Positions 1 to 6,762 of a stretch of 9,414 nucleotides of DNA are shown here, one piece after another. This DNA comes from Oscillospiraceae bacterium (lineage in GTDB: Bacteria > Bacillota > Clostridia > Oscillospirales > Acutalibacteraceae). Position 1 is the first letter of the stretch; every line of letters starts with the position of its first letter. The stretch spans positions 1 to 9,414 of the forward strand of contig JAQWBK010000059.1 of assembly GCA_028706415.1 (NCBI GenBank), in the 5' to 3' direction. The notes beneath the pieces are model-generated. The model made no database searches and was not told where the DNA came from. It was given only the letters and a program-made list of their open reading frames with translations. Both the position numbers and the translations under genes were made by a program.

Positions 1-3
1 AAT

Positions 4-306
4 ATGATACGGCGTATTGTAGATATGGATAAAAGGGCACGAGAAATAACTCAAGCCGCCCAAAGAGAAAAAATCGAATCAGAAAAAACCATAGTTAATA
101 AGGCTGCGAAGCTCCGCCATGAAAAATTATCAGACGCCCGCCACCGTATACGGGTCAATATGGAGCTTGAGAATGAACTTCTTGAGCAAGATTGGAATAA
201 AAAAAAGGCTGTATATGACGCACAGCTAAGTAAAATGGAAAAGCTGTATAATGAGAACAGCGATAAATGGGTTGAGGATATCGTTCAAAACACATTAAAT
301 AATTGA
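4..306 (+). CDS. Small coiled-coil V-type ATPase peripheral stalk subunit (G/H type)
   Basis: This 100-residue protein is almost entirely charged and helical, rich in Lys, Glu, Arg and Ala, with no membrane segment or enzymatic motif. It opens with MIRRIVDMDKRARE and continues as one long predicted coiled coil. Its size, composition and place as the first gene before subunit C match the small stalk subunit (called G or H, NtpF in Enterococcus) that pairs with subunit E to form the peripheral stalks holding the A/B head still against subunit I. The ATG lies 3 bases from the window edge, so no ribosome binding site is visible and the frame is open upstream; the true start could lie before the window, although 100 residues is a normal full length. 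It stops 28 bases before a possible start of subunit C, in the same frame. Sequence similarity within this subunit class is low, so the call rests largely on context and coiled-coil character. Confidence 0.7.
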   Translation: MIRRIVDMDKRAREITQAAQREKIESEKTIVNKAAKLRHEKLSDARHRIRVNMELENELLEQDWNKKKAVYDAQLSKMEKLYNENSDKWVEDIVQNTLNN

Positions 307-318
307 TATTTTATTGAT

Positions 319-324
319 GGGAGG
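319..324 (+). promoter_or_regulatory. Ribosome binding site for subunit C that lacks a standard start codon at normal distance
   Basis: GGGAGG at 319-324 is the only good Shine-Dalgarno sequence before subunit C. The first in-frame ATG is 60 bases downstream at 385. At the expected distance the in-frame codons are GTT (331) and ATA (334), so this site argues for an unusual start codon. Confidence 0.5.
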
Positions 325-384
325 GTTGCTGTTATATTTAGTTCGCCGTTTTCCGCTAATGTAATACTTGGCAAAGCAAGGGCA

Positions 385-1383
385 ATGTTCGGCAACTCTC
401 TGAAATCCAAGGATTTTATTAACATGCTCAACTGCCGAAGTGTCAGTGAAATTGCCGGATATCTAAAATATAATACCTCATATGCCTCGGTTCTGTCCAA
501 TATCAATGAATCGACAATTCACCGAGGGCATTTGGAAATGATTCTTGGTCAAAAGCAGTTCAACGATTATGCGGCGCTGGCGAGATATGATATGACGGTC
601 GGGCTAAAAATGTCCGACTATATAATAAAGCGTGCCGAAATAGGGTTGATTATTTCCTGTCTGCGTCTGATTAGTGCCGGTAGGGCAGGCGAATTTCTTT
701 TTTCAATGCCCATGTTTTTTTCATCTCATACACAGCTTGATCTTATAAAGATGAGTCAATGTAAATCCTATAACCAGCTTGTTGAAGCTATGGAGCATAC
801 AGTTTATCGTGATATCCTTGCAAAATTCCAACCAAAGGATAATGGTAAAATTCTTCTTACAGAAATTGAAACCGCCCTTTTTACCCATCTTACCCAAACT
901 TTTTTCAAGATGATCGAAAAACACAGACCTTCTACCAGAGACAAATTAAGAAGTCTTTTCGGGGCTGATATTGATGTTCAGAATGTAACCCGAATTCTTA
1001 GATTGAAACGGTTCTTTAATGCAGAACCGGAATTCATCAGAAAAAATTTTCTGCCTTTCGGTAACAGCATTTCAATAAAGGCCATGGAGAGCATGATAAA
1101 CGCGCCCACTGCGGATGCGGTCATGGATATTTTTCTCAGCACTCCTTTGGGACGCAGTATTCCGGAATCACAGCGGGCATTTACTTATGATCTTCACCAT
1201 CGTGTTCCCTATTTCGCCGCGCGGCGATATATGCATTATTCAATCCATCCTGCCGTTGTCATGCTGTCATACATCTATATAGCCGACATCGAGTTGGATG
1301 ATATTATAAATATAATCGAAGGTGTCAGATATCAGCTACAACCGGATGAAATCAAACCCATGCTGGTTCTGGCGAATTATTGA
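385..1383 (+). CDS. ntpC: V-type ATP synthase subunit C (AC39/d family)
   Basis: Subunit C is the funnel-shaped socket that joins the central rotor shaft (D and F) to the proteolipid ring of subunit K. The protein is almost wholly alpha-helical and shows the repeated patterns of the vATP-synt_AC39 family, for example HTQLDLIKMSQCKSYNQL near residues 113-130, ILRLKRFFNAEPEFIRKN in the middle, and a C-terminal segment ELDDIINIIEGVRYQL. The coordinates start at the first standard codon, ATG 385 (332 residues). However, the in-frame residues upstream (334-384: IFSSPFSANVILGKARA) read like the conserved N-terminus of the family, in which a stretch such as NAVLAKARAM precedes this Met. A start near 334 would give about 349 residues and sit 9 bases after GGGAGG. 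The real gene therefore probably begins upstream with an irregular codon. The stop codon shares its last base with the ribosome binding site of subunit I. Function is confident, start is not. Confidence 0.9.
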   Translation: MFGNSLKSKDFINMLNCRSVSEIAGYLKYNTSYASVLSNINESTIHRGHLEMILGQKQFNDYAALARYDMTVGLKMSDYIIKRAEIGLIISCLRLISAGRAGEFLFSMPMFFSSHTQLDLIKMSQCKSYNQLVEAMEHTVYRDILAKFQPKDNGKILLTEIETALFTHLTQTFFKMIEKHRPSTRDKLRSLFGADIDVQNVTRILRLKRFFNAEPEFIRKNFLPFGNSISIKAMESMINAPTADAVMDIFLSTPLGRSIPESQRAFTYDLHHRVPYFAARRYMHYSIHPAVVMLSYIYIADIELDDIINIIEGVRYQLQPDEIKPMLVLANY

Positions 1384-1391
1384 GGAGGTGA
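1383..1391 (+). promoter_or_regulatory. Consensus ribosome binding site of subunit I
   Basis: AGGAGGTGA at 1383-1391 is a full-length match to the 16S rRNA anti-Shine-Dalgarno sequence and overlaps the last base of the subunit C stop codon. ATG 1399 follows 10 bases after the GGAGG core. The strong site fixes the start of subunit I and suggests tight coupling to translation of C. Confidence 0.85.
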
Positions 1392-1398
1392 AGGAAAA

Positions 1399-3357
1399 AT
1401 GGCTATCTCTAAAATGTTGCTGTTCAATATAAACGGTCAAATGAACTCACTTGACGCGACAATTTTTGCCTGCGGGAAAACGGGTGTTTCTCAACCGGAT
1501 GATACATTATCATTTTTTTCGGATACCTCTGATTTTAATACCCTAAAAGAAGAAAACCCTTTCACTAATTCCCTGAGCAAGATGGAAACTGCCATATCAC
1601 GGGCAGGTGGAGAAATTAAAGAGATTGAGGTTGAAATAAGTCCGGACACCGATAAAGATGCGCTTTTTAAATATGTTGACGATTTTTCAGAGCGTATTAC
1701 AGACTTGACAAATCAGCGCATAGCTGCCGCCATGCGGGTTGATGAGCTGAAAAAAGAATGTGAACAATTTGAGCACTTTTTCGGTCTGGGCATTGACTTG
1801 GATGACATTCTTGCTTGTACCATGATTAAGGTTCGGTTTGGCCGTCTTCCGCGGGAAAGCTTTGAAAAGCTGAAAATGTATGATGCCAATTCTTATGTTT
1901 TGTTTTTCCCCGGAGGTAAGGATGAAAGCTATTACTGGGGAGTATATTTCGCTCCTCTTGATTTTGCCAATGAGATAGACCGGGTTTTTTCGGGATTATA
2001 TTTTGAGCGGCTTCGCATACCGTCGGCTGTTGGAACTCCGGAAGAAATCGTCGCCAATCTCGGCAAGAAAAGAGAAGAAGCCGAAAGAGAATATGAGATG
2101 CTCGACCGGCAAGTAAACAAAACCCGGCTGGAAGAAAAGGTAAAATACCTTAAAGTTTATTCGCAGCTTCGTCAGCTGAGTTACTATTTCAGCGCTAGGC
2201 GTTTCGCCGCCAAATATAACGACAAATTTATTCTAACCGGCTGGATTCCTGCCCGGGACGAAAAAAAATTCAGATTGGCGTTAAATTCGGTTGATGCCAT
2301 TGAATACTCGATTGAAAGCGCGGGCAGCGACACCCATCATACCCCTCCCATCGAGCTTCGCAACCCCTCCCTTTTAAAACCGTTTGAATTTTTTGTGGAT
2401 ATGTACGGCCTGCCCCGTTATAACGAAATCGACCCCACAATATTTATGGCATTTACCTATACCATACTGTTCGGAATTATGTTCGCCGATTTGGGCCAGG
2501 GTATTTGCCTCGCAATAATCGGCTGGCTTATGTGGAAGCTCAAAAAAATGGCAATAGGGAAAATTTTAATCCCTTGTGGTATTTCGGCGTCTGTCTTTGG
2601 TACGGTGTTCGGTTCAGTTTTTGGATTTGAGCATATACTGGACCCGCTTTATAAAGCTGTTTTGGGGCTTGATGAAAAGCCCATTGAGGTAATGAAGCCT
2701 TCCATGACAAGCTCGATATTACTGGCATCGGCTGGGATAGGTCTGGTACTTATAATCGCTGCCATGCTACTTAATATTTATTCCTGTATAAAACGACACG
2801 ATTATGAAAATGGCCTCTTCGGGTCGAACGGCATCGCGGGTCTGGTTTTTTATTCATCCCTTGTTTTCGGGCTTATCGGTCAGCTGTCCGGTGCCTTTTT
2901 AATGACGCGTTTATATGTTATCCCCCTCATAATCCTCCCCCTTGTTTTGGTATATCTGCGGGAACCGCTGGGCCGCCTGGCGGCGGGTGAAGAAAAATGG
3001 CAACCCGAAAGCTGGGGAGAATATCTGCTTCAGAATTTTTTCGAACTGTTTGAGATGCTGCTGTCATATCTCTCAAATACAATGTCTTTCCTTCGTGTCG
3101 GCGCGTTTGTACTTGTACATTCAGGCATGATGATGGCGGTTTTCACACTGGCGGGGCTGACAAGCGGTATTTGGTATGCTGTTATAATAATTGTAGGAAA
3201 TATAATTGTTATGGCCATGGAAGCTCTTCTGGTAGCAATACAGGTTATGCGGCTTGAGTTTTATGAGATGTTCAGCCGATATTATAAAGGAGACGGGCGG
3301 CCATATACCCCCCTCAATTCCATGTCAAAAGAGAAGGTTTTTTCGGAACGCAATTAA
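1399..3357 (+). CDS. ntpI: V-type ATP synthase subunit I (membrane stator, subunit a homologue)
   Basis: The 652-residue protein is the large membrane stator that provides the two ion half-channels beside the K ring. The N-terminal half (about 1-330) is soluble, with charged coiled-coil stretches near 60-120 and 215-250, and binds the peripheral stalks. The C-terminal half (about 340-640) is a multi-pass membrane domain with roughly seven to eight hydrophobic segments, opened by the family block LPRYNEIDPT. The key residues of the channel are visible: Arg566 in SFLRVGAF, which interacts with the rotor carboxylate, Glu608 in AMEALLVAIQ, and Arg618 in VMRLEFYE. These match the paired arginines and glutamate known in bacterial NtpI. 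The C-terminus ends in the usual RLEFYEMFSRYYKGDG-type motif plus a short charged tail. Length is normal for bacterial members. A consensus ribosome binding site supports ATG 1399. The gap to subunit K is 49 bases. I see no sign of truncation. Confidence 0.96.
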   Translation: MAISKMLLFNINGQMNSLDATIFACGKTGVSQPDDTLSFFSDTSDFNTLKEENPFTNSLSKMETAISRAGGEIKEIEVEISPDTDKDALFKYVDDFSERITDLTNQRIAAAMRVDELKKECEQFEHFFGLGIDLDDILACTMIKVRFGRLPRESFEKLKMYDANSYVLFFPGGKDESYYWGVYFAPLDFANEIDRVFSGLYFERLRIPSAVGTPEEIVANLGKKREEAEREYEMLDRQVNKTRLEEKVKYLKVYSQLRQLSYYFSARRFAAKYNDKFILTGWIPARDEKKFRLALNSVDAIEYSIESAGSDTHHTPPIELRNPSLLKPFEFFVDMYGLPRYNEIDPTIFMAFTYTILFGIMFADLGQGICLAIIGWLMWKLKKMAIGKILIPCGISASVFGTVFGSVFGFEHILDPLYKAVLGLDEKPIEVMKPSMTSSILLASAGIGLVLIIAAMLLNIYSCIKRHDYENGLFGSNGIAGLVFYSSLVFGLIGQLSGAFLMTRLYVIPLIILPLVLVYLREPLGRLAAGEEKWQPESWGEYLLQNFFELFEMLLSYLSNTMSFLRVGAFVLVHSGMMMAVFTLAGLTSGIWYAVIIIVGNIIVMAMEALLVAIQVMRLEFYEMFSRYYKGDGRPYTPLNSMSKEKVFSERN

Positions 3358-3392
3358 CACCGATACGGCAAAACGCCTATCGATGAATTATC

Positions 3393-3398
3393 AGGAGG
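3393..3398 (+). promoter_or_regulatory. Ribosome binding site that sets the start of subunit K
   Basis: AGGAGG at 3393-3398 lies 8 bases before ATG 3407. The frame of K is open upstream into the end of subunit I (an in-frame ATG at 3383 lies before this site), so this site decides the start at 3407. A second ATG at 3402 is out of frame and only 3 bases from the site. Confidence 0.85.
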
Positions 3399-3406
3399 TA
3401 AATGTT

Positions 3407-3850
3407 ATGAACTTATTCCTTATGCTTATTCCTGCAGCTTTACTGGTAGCCTCGGTTGTTATTTCGGTGGTTTTGGTTAAGCGCGGCACCTCTGCCAAAC
3501 GCGCAATGGCAATCCATTTCATTTCGCTGATTATTATTGCATCATTCAGTATGATGCTGCCGTTCGGCGCATCCGCCGAGGCGGCAAATGATACAAGTGA
3601 AGCGGTCGCCGCTCAAACCGATCAACCGGCCCCTCAGGATACAAGCGGGCTTAAATACATCGGCGCGGCGCTTGCGGTAGGGCTTGCTGGACTTGGGGGC
3701 GGTATTGCCGTAGCAGCGGGTGCCCCTGCTGCAATAGGCGCCAATGTAGAGGATCCTAAGTCTTTTGGTAAGTCAATCATATTTGTTGCACTGGGTGAAG
3801 GCTTTGGGCTTTACGGCTTGCTAATCGGCATCCTGTGTCTTGTACTTTAA
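3407..3850 (+). CDS. ntpK: V-type ATP synthase subunit K (proteolipid c-ring) with long N-terminal extension
   Basis: Subunit K forms the rotating membrane ring that carries ions. The 147-residue product has two parts. Residues about 82-147 are a classic c-subunit hairpin: a Gly/Ala-rich helix (GLAGLGGGIAVAAG), a short polar loop (NVEDPKSFGK) and a second helix with the ion-carrying carboxylate Glu131 in ALGEGFGLYGLLI. Residues 1-60 are not a second copy of that hairpin. They hold a membrane helix at about 3-24, a basic stretch (KRGTSAKR), a second hydrophobic helix at about 36-54, and then ASA-EA at 55-59, which resembles a signal peptidase I site. A polar linker (about 60-81, rich in Ala, Asp, Thr, Gln, Pro) joins the halves. 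Processed, the protein would be a single hairpin; unprocessed, it would have four helices but one carboxylate. A similar layout occurs, as I recall, in other clostridial V-ATPase operons. The start is ATG 3407 after AGGAGG. Confidence 0.92.
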   Translation: MNLFLMLIPAALLVASVVISVVLVKRGTSAKRAMAIHFISLIIIASFSMMLPFGASAEAANDTSEAVAAQTDQPAPQDTSGLKYIGAALAVGLAGLGGGIAVAAGAPAAIGANVEDPKSFGKSIIFVALGEGFGLYGLLIGILCLVL

Positions 3851-3887
3851 TTGTGATAATCAATCCCTGACAAAGGTGGTGAACGGT

Positions 3888-4196
3888 ATGCGTTTTTATT
3901 TGATAAGCGATAACATTGATACCCAGGTCGGCATGCGGCTTGCCGGTATTAACGGCATTGTTGTCCATGAAAAGGAAGAAGTCACAAAGGCATTGTCGGA
4001 TGTTTTGCAGATGGAGGATGTTGCTGTGGTTCTTATGACCGAGGGCTTGGTTAATCTTTGTCCCGACCTTGTTGATGATATAAAATTAAACCGCACCCGT
4101 CCGCTGATTGTTGAAATACCCGATCGCCGAGGCAATGGCAGAGCAAAAAATTCAATCACCCGATATGTGCGCGAGGCAATCGGTATTAAGATTTAA
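3888..4196 (+). CDS. ntpG: V-type ATP synthase subunit F (central stalk)
   Basis: This 102-residue soluble protein is the small central-stalk subunit (F; named NtpG in Enterococcus hirae) that binds subunit D and turns with it, and can influence ATPase activity. It has the expected Rossmann-like alternation of strands and helices: an opening FYLISDNID strand, the family signature VGMRLAGINGIVV near residues 14-26, an ED-VAVVLMTEGLV strand-helix segment in the middle, and RPLIVEIPDRRG near 72-83 before a C-terminal helix. Length is typical (about 100-105). ATG 3888 is chosen because AAGGTGGTGA at 3873-3882 precedes it with 8 bases between the core and the start, and because the protein then begins exactly at the first family strand. 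It follows K by 37 bases and is followed by 69 bases without a gene before subunit E. Confidence 0.93.
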   Translation: MRFYLISDNIDTQVGMRLAGINGIVVHEKEEVTKALSDVLQMEDVAVVLMTEGLVNLCPDLVDDIKLNRTRPLIVEIPDRRGNGRAKNSITRYVREAIGIKI

Positions 4197-4265
4197 TTAT
4201 TGTTTTAGTATCAGCAAACTTCTGTTTTTCAGGTTTTTTGCAGATACCCGAAAGGGCATGGTTAT

Positions 4266-4859
4266 ATGACAAACAGCCAAAATAAAATAAATAAATTTGT
4301 TCAGGCAATAACAGCTTATGCCCAAGAGCAGCGGGATAAAATTCTTCTTGAAGCCGAAGCCTTCAAGGCGGAGCGCCTTCAAAAGGCAGAGCAGGAAGTG
4401 CTGGCAGATGCATATAAGCTGATACAAAAGGAAACCGCCGAAATACGCAGTGAGAGCGTGCGGGAAATGTATCGCCGCGACACAGAGGCTCGAAAGGCGC
4501 TGTTTTCTCGCCGCCGTCAAATAACGGACGAGGTTTTTAAGCGTGCCCAAAACCAGCTTATTGAGTTTACAAAAAAGCCGGAATATACCGAGTATATCAC
4601 CAAGATGCTTGAAAACATGATATCAATGCTTCCCGAAAGTATCGTTTACATGATTGCCCAAAAAGACTCGGCTATGCTTGAAACACTTTCATCCCTTTGC
4701 CCTGAGGAAAGCAGCATTAAAACTGTTGATGATATTCTTATTGGGGGCATACGCGCCCTTAATTCCGAAAGCGGCCAGATTATAGATAATACACTGGATT
4801 CAAGGCTGATGTCACAGCATGAGCGGTTTATTCTTACATCGGGGCTAAACATTGAATAA
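4266..4859 (+). CDS. ntpE: V-type ATP synthase subunit E (peripheral stalk)
   Basis: Subunit E forms, with the small coiled-coil protein, the peripheral stalks that link the top of the A/B head to subunit I. The 197-residue product has the normal two-part design. Residues about 1-100 form a long charged helix (for example EQRDKILLEAEAFKAERLQ), and residues about 105-197 form a mixed globular domain. The C-terminal part carries the most recognisable motif of the vATP-synt_E family, DDILIGGIRALNSESGQIID followed by NTLDSRL, which corresponds to the usual GGv...G.i.vdNTle.RL pattern. ATG 4266 follows AAAGGG (4251-4256) at 9 bases. An out-of-frame ATG at 4258 opens a three-codon reading frame that ends in TGA overlapping this start (ATGA). 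Length is normal. Confidence 0.93.
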   Translation: MTNSQNKINKFVQAITAYAQEQRDKILLEAEAFKAERLQKAEQEVLADAYKLIQKETAEIRSESVREMYRRDTEARKALFSRRRQITDEVFKRAQNQLIEFTKKPEYTEYITKMLENMISMLPESIVYMIAQKDSAMLETLSSLCPEESSIKTVDDILIGGIRALNSESGQIIDNTLDSRLMSQHERFILTSGLNIE

Positions 4860-4866
4860 GTCACGG

Positions 4867-4913
4867 TTCTTTCACACCATGGGGGACTAGGTTGAAAGAA
4901 ACTTTTCTTTCAA
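4867..4913 (+). promoter_or_regulatory. Alternative hairpins in the leader of the subunit A gene
   Basis: A perfect 9-bp inverted repeat, TTGAAAGAA (4892-4900) and TTCTTTCAA (4905-4913), flanks a 4-base loop. The sequence TTCTTTCA also occurs upstream at 4867-4874 and could pair with the same central arm (TGAAAGAA, 4893-4900). The two hairpins exclude each other. No U-run follows, so this is not a terminator. It lies in the longest gap inside the operon (107 bases), before the catalytic subunit. A role in mRNA processing, stability or translation of A is an inference. Confidence 0.5.
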
Positions 4914-4948
4914 GCCGGGACCAAAACCCCACAACTCCCCAACGACAC

Positions 4949-4954
4949 AAAGGA
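4949..4954 (+). promoter_or_regulatory. Ribosome binding site of subunit A, with two ATG codons downstream
   Basis: AAAGGA at 4949-4954 is directly followed by an in-frame ATG (4955), which is too close for normal initiation, and by a second ATG at 4967, 12 bases away. The protein family begins near MDNLIFGINGPV, favouring 4967, although the spacing is longer than usual. Confidence 0.5.
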
Positions 4955-4966
4955 ATGAAGCTTATT

Positions 4967-6712
4967 ATGGATAATTTAATTTTTGGAATAAACGGCCCCG
5001 TTATAACCTTGCTGGGTGATACCGGCTTGTCATTGATGGAGATGGTTTATGTCGGTAAGGACAAGCTGGTCGGAGAGGTTATCGGTATTAACGAAAGAGA
5101 AACCACCGTTCAGGTATATGAAAATACCACCGGCCTGCATCCAGGCGAAGAGGTTATCGGAACGGGCAACCCGCTTTGTGCAACCCTGGGTCCGGGTATT
5201 CTTAGCAATATTTTTGACGGTATCGAACGCCCGCTTAAGGATATAGAGGCAATCTCAGGTGATTTCATAAGCCGGGGCGTAACGGTTCCCTCCTTGGATG
5301 AACACCGTGAATGGAATGTAACCCTCACGGTTAATGTGGGGGATAAACTATCTTCGGGTGTAATATATGCCACCTGCCCCGAAACCCCCGTCATCACACA
5401 CAAGTGTATTGTTCCGCCTGCATTATCGGGAATTGTCGAGCAGGTTAAACCAAACGGAAAATACCGTATTAATGATACCGTGGTTACCCTTCGTGACGAT
5501 AAAGGAAGGCTGCACGAGTTGTCCCTCTGCCATAAATGGCCTATCCGAACACCCCGGCCAACGGCAAAAAGGTTATATGCAAAGGCTCCCCTCGTAACCG
5601 GCCAACGCATCATTGATACATTATTCCCTGTTGCAAAAGGTGGCACCGCCGCCATTCCTGGGGGGTTTGGAACAGGTAAGACCATGACCCAGCACCAGCT
5701 TGCAAAATGGTGTGATGCCGATATTATCATATATATCGGCTGCGGGGAACGGGGAAACGAGATGTCTCAAGTTCTGGAGGAGTTTTCAAATCTCATTGAC
5801 CCAAAATCCGGCCGGCCTATGACCGATCGAACCTCACTAATCGCCAACACCTCAAACATGCCGGTGGCCGCCCGCGAAGCCTCCATCTATACAGGAATTA
5901 CCCTTGCTGAATATTATCGTGATATGGGTTATCATGTGGCAATAATGGCGGATTCAACTTCTCGCTGGGCAGAGGCCTTGCGTGAGATTTCCGGTAGACT
6001 TGAGGAAATGCCTGCCGAGGAAGGATTTCCTGCCTATCTCCCCTCCCGACTGTCCGAATTCTATGAACGCGCCGGCCTGGTTGAATCTCTGGGGGGTAAT
6101 CAGGGAAGCGTTACCATCATCGGCGCAGTCTCCCCACAGGGCAGCGATTTCTCGGAACCGGTAACACAAAACACCAAACGATTTACCCGCTGCTTCTGGG
6201 CACTTGATAAATCGCTTGCATATGCAAGACACTATCCCGCCATCAACTGGACATCCAGCTACAGCGAATATCTGAGCGATTTATCACAATGGTACAAATC
6301 AAATGTGAGTGAAGATTTTCTCGACTGTCGCGCTCGGATTACCCAAGTATTACAAGAAGAAAATAAGCTGATGGAAATTGTTAAGCTTATCGGGGCGGAT
6401 ATACTTCCCGACGACCAAAAGCTGGTTATTGAAACCGCCCGTGTAATTCGCGTAGGCTTTCTTCAGCAGAATGCTTATCATAAGGAAGATACCTATGTGC
6501 CATTAAGTAAACAGCTGATGATGATGAGAATAATTCTGTATCTCCATCGCTCGGTGCAGGCGGTTTTGGCTACCGGGATACCAATATCGCGCATAATATC
6601 GCTGGGACTTTTTGATAAGCTAATTCGCATGAAATATGAAATACCAAACGACAAACCAAAAGCTCAGGATGATTATTTTACCCAAATAGATAACGCATTA
6701 AAAACCCTGTAA
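4967..6712 (+). CDS. ntpA: V-type ATP synthase catalytic subunit A
   Basis: Subunit A is the catalytic, ATP-binding subunit of the A3B3 head. From ATG 4967 the product has 581 residues, close to the usual 580-595. Domains in order are an N-terminal beta barrel (about 1-75, containing GINGPVI), the A-specific non-homologous insertion (about 115-185), the nucleotide-binding domain and a helical C-terminal domain. Visible active-site elements are the P-loop GGFGTGKT (232-239, Lys238, Thr239), GCGERGNE with the catalytic glutamate Glu261 and Arg262, the strand MADSTSRWAEALREISGRLE with Asp329, and the A-type blocks SEPVTQNT and PAINW. The P-loop has Gly at 233 where bacterial and archaeal enzymes usually have Pro (GPFGSGKT), and MPAEEG replaces the common MPGEEG. 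Both changes look tolerable; eukaryotic A subunits also lack that proline (GAFGCGKT). The frame is open upstream to a TTG at 4892 and has ATG 4955, but homology begins at about 4967. Subunit B starts 50 bases downstream. Confidence 0.96.
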   Translation: MDNLIFGINGPVITLLGDTGLSLMEMVYVGKDKLVGEVIGINERETTVQVYENTTGLHPGEEVIGTGNPLCATLGPGILSNIFDGIERPLKDIEAISGDFISRGVTVPSLDEHREWNVTLTVNVGDKLSSGVIYATCPETPVITHKCIVPPALSGIVEQVKPNGKYRINDTVVTLRDDKGRLHELSLCHKWPIRTPRPTAKRLYAKAPLVTGQRIIDTLFPVAKGGTAAIPGGFGTGKTMTQHQLAKWCDADIIIYIGCGERGNEMSQVLEEFSNLIDPKSGRPMTDRTSLIANTSNMPVAAREASIYTGITLAEYYRDMGYHVAIMADSTSRWAEALREISGRLEEMPAEEGFPAYLPSRLSEFYERAGLVESLGGNQGSVTIIGAVSPQGSDFSEPVTQNTKRFTRCFWALDKSLAYARHYPAINWTSSYSEYLSDLSQWYKSNVSEDFLDCRARITQVLQEENKLMEIVKLIGADILPDDQKLVIETARVIRVGFLQQNAYHKEDTYVPLSKQLMMMRIILYLHRSVQAVLATGIPISRIISLGLFDKLIRMKYEIPNDKPKAQDDYFTQIDNALKTL

Positions 6713-6744
6713 TTATCGCCGTTTTATACATGATAAAAGTGCGG

Positions 6745-6749
6745 AAAGG
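6745..6749 (+). promoter_or_regulatory. Ribosome binding site of subunit B, with two ATG codons downstream
   Basis: AAAGG at 6745-6749 is followed by one base and in-frame ATG 6751, and by ATG 6763 at 13 bases. The layout AAAGG-N-ATG-nine bases-ATG is the same as in front of subunit A. Family alignment from memory favours 6763 (MIIEYMGVKEINGSI). Confidence 0.45.
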
Positions 6750-6762
6750 CATGATTCTTTCT

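Noticed and set aside
3361..3382. Inverted repeat CGATA...TATCG between subunits I and K
   Set aside because: Only 5 base pairs with mismatches inside; too weak to call.
3254..3406. Long upstream extension of the subunit K frame into the end of subunit I (would give 198 residues)
   Set aside because: The extension reads the end of subunit I in another frame, has no ribosome binding site, and a strong AGGAGG fits ATG 3407.
4213..4243. Imperfect hairpin (GCAAA...TTTGC with internal loop) between subunits F and E
   Set aside because: Only 5 plus 3 base pairs with a 3x3 internal loop; the T-runs are in the loop and arm, not after the stem, so it is not a terminator.
4197..4550. 117-codon open frame on the - strand across the start of subunit E
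   Set aside because: It overlaps subunit E almost fully; its hydrophobic look is what results from reading a charged coiled-coil gene in antisense.
4892..4966. Subunit A starting at TTG 4892 (606 residues)
   Set aside because: The extra residues are not family-like, the TTG lies inside the hairpin stem, and no ribosome binding site precedes it.
5110..5730. 206-codon open frame on the - strand inside subunit A
   Set aside because: It is the antisense shadow of the A-subunit coding sequence; no family resemblance and no separate signals.
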